From Hydractinia symbiolongicarpus (lineage: Eukaryota; Cnidaria; Hydrozoa; Anthoathecata; Hydractiniidae): a DNA stretch of 64,000 nt. Below the pieces are notes generated by a model. That model was not told where the DNA came from. It saw nothing but the letters and a program-made list of their open reading frames with translations, and did not search any database. The DNA lies in NCBI RefSeq assembly GCF_029227915.1, contig NC_079886.1, forward strand, positions 18,016,501-18,080,500. The letters are read 5' to 3'. Position numbers and translations under genes: made by a program. Shown one piece after another: positions 57,348 through 64,000 of this stretch (positions are counted from its first letter, which is position 1; the number at the start of each line of letters is the position of its first letter).

Positions 57348-57734
57348 TTAAAATCCTCCTTTTAAATAGGTTTCACCTTCCTTTTCGAGGTTTTTATCCT
57401 GGTAACCTTTTCTCTTGGCATGAAGTACCTTTCGCCTGGATGTAACAGGTACTGATGACCGTTTGCTACTGGCTTTGATACGTGTAATATCGCTTTCTCG
57501 GAAGAAATTTTCGGCATAAGTTCCTGGCACTAATCCACTTCGTCGCATCACTTTCATCAAACCACTATACCCATCATTATAACTTATGATGGCTGAATAT
57601 ACTCCATTATTCAAAGCCATCTTTCCTACAAAAACATCCTTGGGAATCCTTTTCCAAATGATTTGGTTCAATGCCCCATTTACGTTCTGTGTTTCGCCAT
57701 CAACACACCGGGAAAGCAAATCCTCAGAGGCCAA
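57348..57734 (-). pseudogene. C-terminal part of a Mutator-like transposase-associated protein
   Basis: From 57734 the minus strand reads SEDLLSRCVDGETQNVNGAL, IIWKRIPKDVFVG, GVYSAIISYNDGYSGLMKV and a basic Arg/Lys-rich C-terminal region. It ends KGGF-stop at 57348. This pattern (CLxGxTQNxNExxNxxIW...K) is one I recall from a widespread invertebrate protein family annotated with a Mutator-like transposase domain. A possible splice acceptor (CATCAG) lies just upstream near 57760. The upstream catalytic part is not present. The LINE lies immediately downstream. Confidence 0.55.
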
Positions 57735-57759
57735 GTAAAGTGACTGATGGAATCTTGCT

Positions 57760-59396
57760 GGAGCTTGGTGTTACTTTTGTTACGGATGTATCCAGTATTA
57801 TTTCCATAGGTAACACACTTTCTTGTAAACTCTGGGATATGTTTTCATTAACATTATTTGTTTTCAAAGATAATAAGATAGGTGATGATTTTTGGAAATA
57901 TGTCAATGTGTTCACCAACACCATTTCTCCATTGGTCTCTATCTTTTCAGCAGGTACTAATCATTTATCCCGGCAACATATTTCCCACATCCTGTCGATA
58001 AAAAATGAAACAAGAGCCTTATGGCGCGAACACGGTTGCAGCACGCACATGATATTCTTTGGCCCGTTCAGCATTTGGTATAATTTTTCACCAAAATCGC
58101 AGTGTGTCGAAAAATTTTGAACTTATGTGCCTACGCAAGTGATGATGCATTGCACATATTCGCGAAAACGAATTTACGCAAACTTCCAAAATATCCCGAT
58201 CCGCCGAAATTTAATCTGAGCAAAACACGGCAAAAATTTAATTTGTGCATTTGCAAAAAGTTAGTGCACTTGTCCAGAAATGGTCATGCGCACAATAAGG
58301 CTGCAGAAGTGTTTATCGTGCGTGTGACCATTTTTGGACATTTGGATTAAATTTTGAAAAACGTCATAGATGACCTGGGTAAGATTTGCCCGAGCAATTG
58401 TGTGTGATAAATAAAAGCCCCGAGCGTGGCTATCAAATCCAGTTTTAAATTTACGGACCGACTTATGTTAGAGCCAGACCAGGACAACCAATTTTGTATA
58501 GGCGTTAGCATTGTGACATCTAAAAGCCCAGACGTGATTCAGAGGTTTTGCCGAACTATCAAAACCGGGAAAATCGGGTTTTAAATTTACAGACTGACTT
58601 GTTGGAGCTAGACTGGAACAGTCAAATTTGTATAGGGTTTAGAATTATGACTTCTAGTAAAAATATAGCTGTTTTGTCAAGAAAATGCTTTACAGCTGAA
58701 GGTTATATACAGAAAATATGCCAAAAAGATGGATGGCTTGAAATAACTGTTGATAATCAGTGAGGAGGAATTTCCAGCCAAATATGGAGGATAAAAATGC
58801 TTCGAAAAATCTCTCCCCAACAGTGATGATTGATGATTATTTCACTTATATAACTAGTATATATGTATAGAATAAAACAAATATATTCACGGCTTAATAC
58901 AAAGCAAGCCAAAAGCATGTCTTGTTACTTTGTTTGTTAGTTACTGCTCTACATTTACTACTTTAAATAAGCCTTGAAATAACTGTTAGACATCACTTGT
59001 GAGAGTGTATATTTTGCTTTAAGGCTGGAAACTATATACAGAAAAAGTACACTCAATCACAGGTGCAAGGAGTAAACAAAACAAAGCAAGTCGTGAAACT
59101 ATAGTTATATACATTATGAACAAGCCTTGAATATTCGTCAGACATCAACCATGAAGGACTGAACTTTCTGCAGGCTTGTTCATATGTATGAACAGAAACA
59201 AAAGTAACAAAATGCAATGCTAACCAGTAACATGCATATGCACTGCAAGACTTGAAATAACTGATCTTTCTGTGTATCTATAACTTCCAGTTCATATCTA
59301 GCAACTATACAGAATGTACTACATATGTGGTGTACAATAGTTAATTTCAAAGCTTGCAGTGCATCGAAATTTAAAAGCAATGTTTATATTTAAAGT
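57760..59396. other. No gene recognised; duplicated segments
   Basis: Two diverged tandem segments of about 100-125 bp share TTTTAAATTTACRGACYGACTT and TTTGTATAGG (near 58437-58527 and 58577-58660). A second pair shares AAGCCTTGAAWA and GTYAGACATCA (near 58970-58995 and 59125-59148). No coding motif; the plus frame at 57671-58120 has no domain features. Confidence 0.45.
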
Positions 59397-60790
59397 TTAG
59401 AAGTCAATGACAACATTACGGTGATTAACAGAAATCACAGATTTTTCATCCAACAGCAAAACCTTGCATACTTGGTCTTCATCGTCAACTTCAACACTTT
59501 CCCTTTTCGCTAGGAGATATTGGTTAAGCTGAGTGCTATACATAACCACTTCTTGTCCTTCATTCGTTATTAACTGGATCGTAACATTTGATGACAACGA
59601 AGAAAATTTTGTACTATTTTTACATTTGGCGCAACGAAAAAAATCTTGTCCAAGCGTAGATTCTTCAATTTGAGTAAAACACCGAGGACATTTATATACT
59701 CCCGTACGGAAAGATTTTGTAATTCATAGGTACCACTCGTGCTCAGCTGATTTGCGATTTCATTCCAAAAGGAAACCAAAACAATCCCACTGTCATCGTT
59801 AACGAATGTATCAGTTCTTTTTGCAGACGAATCCATAGTTGAAATAACCACATTATCAATGTCAATATATCCTATTATAGTAACCATCTGTTTATCATAA
59901 CCACTATCAAGCACAGTTTTGATTTTTTGACGTTTGGCAACATCCTTTTTGATGTTTTTGTGAGCGAAACCAGCTTTACACTCCTCCAATCTGGTGTTTC
60001 TATTGACTTCAATGTCCTGGAGGCTGTTATCTTTCCAGTTCGCTTTGCGTTTATAATTAACCAACTTTACGGGACTCTTCGATTCAGCTGCTTTTTCTAT
60101 CTTATCCCTCAAATCCATTCGAAATGACACACCACGGTGAACAGTTTCATCAGTTTGGACAGTAAAATTGTAATAACCAACACTGCTATTTCTTGCCTTT
60201 TTGACTGGACTGAGATCATGGAGGTAACATGTCAAGGCACCTGAATTTAAGAAGAAAAAGGTAACTGATTCACTGGTTCAAATTTGGGAAAAAGTCTAGC
60301 TGATTTTTACTAACACCTTTTATAATATACCTCATCCCAGGAAATTAACATCCTTAAACCCCCTTGTTAAAGTTTTTGTTTTTGCAAAGTTTTCTAAAAG
60401 CATATTCTTAGGAAAAAAAACAATCGAAGCAAGGTAAAAACTAAGCAGCTAAAATCTATCAGAAATAAACTAAAAAAGTAGTAATGACATACGTCATTTT
60501 TAAGAACTCGTGTGGAGGAACAAAACACGTGGGTGGTGGCGTGAGGTAATTTGAACAGGTTTTTTTTGGTAAAGACAATAGTCTTGTAATATGGGAAATT
60601 TATAATAAAATCAAAAAAGATTAAACGTACCGTCGCTCGAACTACTCGAGGAGGAGTCTTTACTACTGGAGGAGGAGTCTTTACTACTGGAGGAGGAGTC
60701 TTTACTACTGGAGGAGGAGTCTTTACTACTGGAGGAGGAGTCTTTTGCCCCTCTTTTCCCACTTTGACTGCTCTTCTTGCTGGAGTCCAT
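59397..60790 (-). pseudogene. RPA-like OB-fold protein, two exons, frame broken
   Basis: Exon 1 (60790-60631) starts MDSSKKSSQSGKRGAKD, then has five KDSSSSS-type repeats. The donor GTACGT (60630) and the acceptor TTCAG (60241) give an intron of 390 bp that joins in frame to exon 2 (60240): DG|ALTCYLHDLSPVKKARN. Exon 2 encodes OB-fold-like sequence (YYNFTVQTDETVHRGVSF, then TFVNDDSGIVLVSFWNEI and YELQNLSVREY). After a frame change near 59705, a zinc ribbon (YKCPRC, then FFRCAKC) and a further beta-rich part to 59397 follow. This matches the RPA1-like arrangement of tandem OB folds with a C-terminal zinc ribbon, which binds single-stranded DNA. The frame change makes it either a pseudogene or a misassembled/extra-exon gene. 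It could belong to a mobile element. Confidence 0.6.
60650..60745 (-). repeat. 21-bp coding minisatellite (KDSSSSS repeats)
   Basis: About 4-5 units of GGAGGAGGAGTCTTTACTACT (plus strand) lie in exon 1 of the RPA-like gene, encoding Lys-Asp-Ser5 on the minus strand. Confidence 0.9.
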
Positions 60791-60826
60791 TTTTGAAAGG
60801 GTAAAAACGTGGCACAGAGCCAGCAA

Positions 60827-63800
60827 TCTGGCTACTTCGTCGTGGGGGGTAGAGAATGCAATGAAGGGGCCAGTGTGAGAAAGTATGGAGAAATGTTTTT
60901 AAAAAAACGAATATCCATAGCCTGATTTTATAAAAATGGAATGAGAATTAAATAATAAAATAACTTTCTGATGACATTTTTTTGTAAAACAGTATTTTTT
61001 TTTCGTAAAGAATTGATCAGTGCAAATATCTAATTACATAAGTAACACCCTGTTATAGTTATGTGACTGCGGAACCACGCCCTGAGATGGCCCAGCGGAA
61101 AACAAGGGCGAGACTGTAGATAACGAATGAAATTTCGAGAGAAAAAGCCCTGGGGAAGAGGTTGGTCTTTAATGGGATAAAACTTCGCAGATGAACTCTT
61201 CTGCGAAATTTAAATATTTCGCGGGGATTTAATTTCGCGGATAAATTATCCATAAATATTTCGCGGGGATTTAATTTTGCATTTTATGAAGTTTTACTTT
61301 AGTAGCATTTTTTCTCATTCGAAAAGCCCTGTTTGTTGTGAAATAACGCTATCTTTTTAGATCGTACAGCAAATTAAAACTTTGGTGACGCTAAATTTCG
61401 CAGATGGTCCCTTCTTCTTGAATTTTCGAAAGGATAAAATTTAGCGTAATTTGCCGAATAAAGCCAAAATCTCAATGAAATTGAATTACCGCGAAATTTG
61501 ATCTCATTAAAGTATTATTAAACCTGCCTCTAGCTCCCAGGATTTTTTTGTCTGGCGCGAAGAACCAGCTTTATATCCATGCGTATGGGAGAGACGGAAA
61601 TCTTTGACTAGGAATATTATTGTATTGTGTCTGAAATCAATCCATTGCGAGGCATCCCGTTTCATAATAGCTTTCCAGAGTTCTTTAGTGACATGAGTAT
61701 TATTATCTTATCTTAAGGGCATAAGTTTTAGCGGACATTAAATTGTTCCGGTTTTTGCCCCCAAATCGCTGAAATAAGATCCGTAAAGTACAGTCTGGAA
61801 TGGCTGGCAGTCGCAAATATAAATTCGCCACTAAATTAATCCCGAAAATTAATAATTTTAAAATAAGCCAATCAAAATTTTCCTCAATAAAGCCAGAACA
61901 AAAACACCCTCCAACGTTCTGACTTTGAGCAGCTATTTTATGATCTTTTTACAAGTTACTCAACACTTAGCCTTTTTATGGAAAAAGAATATTAGTAATC
62001 GCAAGGCAAGGCTAAATTATTGTTTTGAATGTATAGAGTAGAATCGATTATTCGTGAATATAAACGCTCTAATATATTAATCTTACAAGTGAATTCTAAT
62101 TCTAATTCCAAACGCCTTATCCGCATACAGACACTGGTCTATCCATGATTCTAGGGTATTTATGGCAACTGTCATTATCTACATGAAATCAGGTGAAGGG
62201 ATCAAAACACGCGTTGTGCGGATTTTAGCTTTCATAGATTTAACAAAAGAAAACGCAATTACAATTGTTCATAGATTTTCGTAAGAATAAAATTAAACAT
62301 GAAAATAAAACAGTGAGGACAGACTCCTTGCCGATTCCTTTCTCTTGCATTTCCTTGAGCTTTAATTGAATTTGGCATAGGAAAAATTGCCGGACAAAAC
62401 AGTCTGATTTCCAGTAAATAGATTATATGGAAGTAGTGTATGCTTTATATTTTACTCCCGAGTACGCTTATTTTGTATAAAATTGCTGCGGTAAATTTCT
62501 CTTTTCATCAACTCACGAAATAAAACGAAGCGTCGTCGTCTTAATGACATCTTCTACTATAATAAATATCACATAGACCTTCTTCACCAGGTATCAATGA
62601 AACAATACACAAACCACTTGGCAGGTAGAATTATGAAGATGGTGGCTTCGTTTAGCTATCACACAGAGCTGGAATACTTGTTTTTGTATTATTGATTAAT
62701 CATATCATTAACTCTAAAAAAGTAAAAGCAATCGTTTTTAAACTTGTTTTGATAAATTATTCAACAGACGAGAAAAAGAGAATATATACGCATATACGCA
62801 TATCCGGGGGTGAGATATAAACAAAAGAAGCAAATAATAAAGATTTGAGGGATTCCAAATTGAAAACAATGGGTTCATATAGGCTTTTGAAAAAGCTGTT
62901 TTTGTTCCCAAGTTCTCTGGGCTGACAGGGCTATAACTTCTGATTGAAACATCGTAATCTGCCGAAATTTTATATAATTCGTTCACTAGCTTTTTGTCTT
63001 GGCCTTATAATAATTTATTAAGAAAATGGGTGTCATTACAAATTTTTTATAACCTATACAAAACACAAACCTGTATTTTGCAAACTACATAAACTTTAAA
63101 CTAAGCTATATTAAGAGCGGAAACAGCTTTTTCAAAATTTTCATTGTTTTCAAAGCCATTTCATTAAAAGTATTTTCCAAAATCAACTTTTTGACAAAAA
63201 TGTGGTATTTTAAAGGAATAAATTGTTGGGAGAAAAAATTTTGTGAATCGAAATTTTGAGATTTTTTATATTTCGCGAAATGGTGAAGTATATGGTATAC
63301 TTACAGGAAACATTGCTTTGTGTAAGGTATGGTTATCCAATGACAACATTGTGTAGGTATATCCATATAACAAAACCTTTTAATTCGAAACAGCACTTTC
63401 AATTTGACAATTTCAACAGTTTCAATTTGAAAACCAGCAACATTTATTTCAAAGTGGATTTCAGTTTTAAGTTTTGTTATCCAATTCTTTGAGATACGTG
63501 AGTTAAAAGTCTATTGCCATTTCGAAGTGAATGTTATTATTATTTCAATTGTCTATTAGATTTGTATATCGTTGGAGAATTTCTACAAACTAATCTAATA
63601 ACATTCAAATACATATACTAAAAAGTAATTTAATATAAGGAGCATCCACAAAGTATATACGCAAAAAAAAGCCCCCCCCCATAGTACGCAGAAAATAATA
63701 GAAGTGATGTTATTCAAACAATAGATGTACGCATTTATCAGATCCCCTCCCCACTTAGATGCGTACGTACTAAATGGATGGTCCCACAGTGCAACTCCCT

Positions 63801-64000
63801 CTCAATAACCCAAATACTCCTTCAGAGTTCTAGTTATCGAGTGTTTTATAAACGAATAATACATAATTATTGTAAAAACAATTAGAAGGCTTATTACTTA
63901 CTTTAAATTAGAAAGAGAATAAACATTACAATGAACTATACAGTATCACAAAATAAAATCAACATTAGCATTATTTTTATCAATGCCATGCATATCTCTA
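60827..64000. other. No gene recognised
   Basis: AT-rich sequence. At 61211-61280 a ~27-bp segment (AAATATTTCGCGGGGATTTA...) is directly repeated with a 41-bp period, and related TTTCGC-containing pieces recur to about 61510, suggesting an old MITE or satellite. A C-run lies near 63670-63680. No RNA gene or domain was recognised to the window end. Confidence 0.45.

Larger units (their letters stand above)
52852..57350 (-). mobile_element. APE-type LINE (CR1/L2 group), nearly full length
   Basis: It is about 4.5 kb on the minus strand. ORF1 has an SGNH-esterase-like C-terminus; ORF2 has an apurinic-endonuclease-like and an RT domain. The 3' end terminates in a short (AAAT)n microsatellite (plus strand 52852-52880, TTTATTTA), typical of L2/CR1-type LINEs rather than poly(A). 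The 5' end lies close to 57350, immediately after the stop codon of an unrelated minus-strand gene (57348-57734). It has few inactivating changes and is probably a recent insertion. Confidence 0.88.

Noticed and set aside
57671-58120. 149-codon plus-strand frame
   Set aside because: Partly antisense to the Mutator-like exon and has no recognisable domain.

Overview
This window looks like eukaryotic, probably cnidarian (medusozoan or hydrozoan), genomic DNA. It is AT-rich and intron-bearing, with no bacterial gene organisation. It is densely packed with mostly broken transposable elements of families I know to be common in cnidarian genomes: RLE-type non-LTR elements, pogo-like, PIF/Harbinger, Merlin, hAT, Gypsy, BEL/Pao, an APE-type LINE, and a Maverick-type DNA polymerase B. 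The organism assignment is inference from TE content only. I see no clearly intact single-copy host gene. The closest candidates are a two-exon RecQ-like helicase relic (9338-10716) and a two-exon RPA-like OB-fold gene (59397-60790, minus).

Layout. 1-1.1 kb: nothing recognised. 1.1-4.5 kb: a DDE_Tnp_4-type transposase (+) facing a SWIM-finger/YqaJ-nuclease protein (-), whose left side is invaded by an ACGTTGA/ACGTCGG repeat block. 4.8-9.1 kb: two head-to-tail 5'-truncated copies (A, B) of a non-LTR retrotransposon encoding RT, a zinc finger, a restriction-like endonuclease (RLE) and a ubiquitin-specific protease (USP) domain. 9.3-10.7 kb: helicase relic with a (TA)n-filled intron. 12.05 kb: tRNA-like sequence. 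12.6-13.4 kb: 3' tail of another USP-element copy (F). 13.6-16.9 kb: a Gypsy element with 115-bp LTRs and a 5-bp target duplication; it holds an internal fragment (C) of the USP element. 17-22.5 kb: relics of Merlin, BEL/Pao, DDE_Tnp_4 and hAT. 22.6-24.1 kb: copy D. 27.8-30.4 kb: a complete-length but mutated PIF/Harbinger element with transposase and Myb-like genes, inserted into a USP-element tail (G). 31.1-33.5 kb: 5'-truncated Gypsy. 34.4-35.6 kb: copy E. 35.9-39.9 kb: a pogo-like element interrupted by a second pogo-like element (36258-38571) that also carries a HIRAN-like gene on the opposite strand. 40.3-41.7 kb: DNA polymerase B relic. 43.4-45.1 kb: a near-perfect palindrome, a MITE and a SAP-like gene relic. 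45.3-49.0 kb: a 3.7-kb array of 12-bp and 20-bp units. 51.2 kb: PIF1-like helicase fragment. 52.85-57.35 kb: an almost full-length LINE with an esterase-type ORF1. 57.3-57.7 kb: C-terminal part of a Mutator-like transposase-associated protein. 59.4-60.8 kb: RPA-like gene. 60.8-64 kb: nothing coding recognised.

The unifying theme is one non-LTR family seen at least five times as coding fragments (A-E) and several more times as 3' tails. Comparing the copies gives the order RT - zinc finger - RLE - USP deubiquitinase - tandem-repeat 3' UTR - terminal stem-loop. I regard this architecture as the most interesting system in the window.
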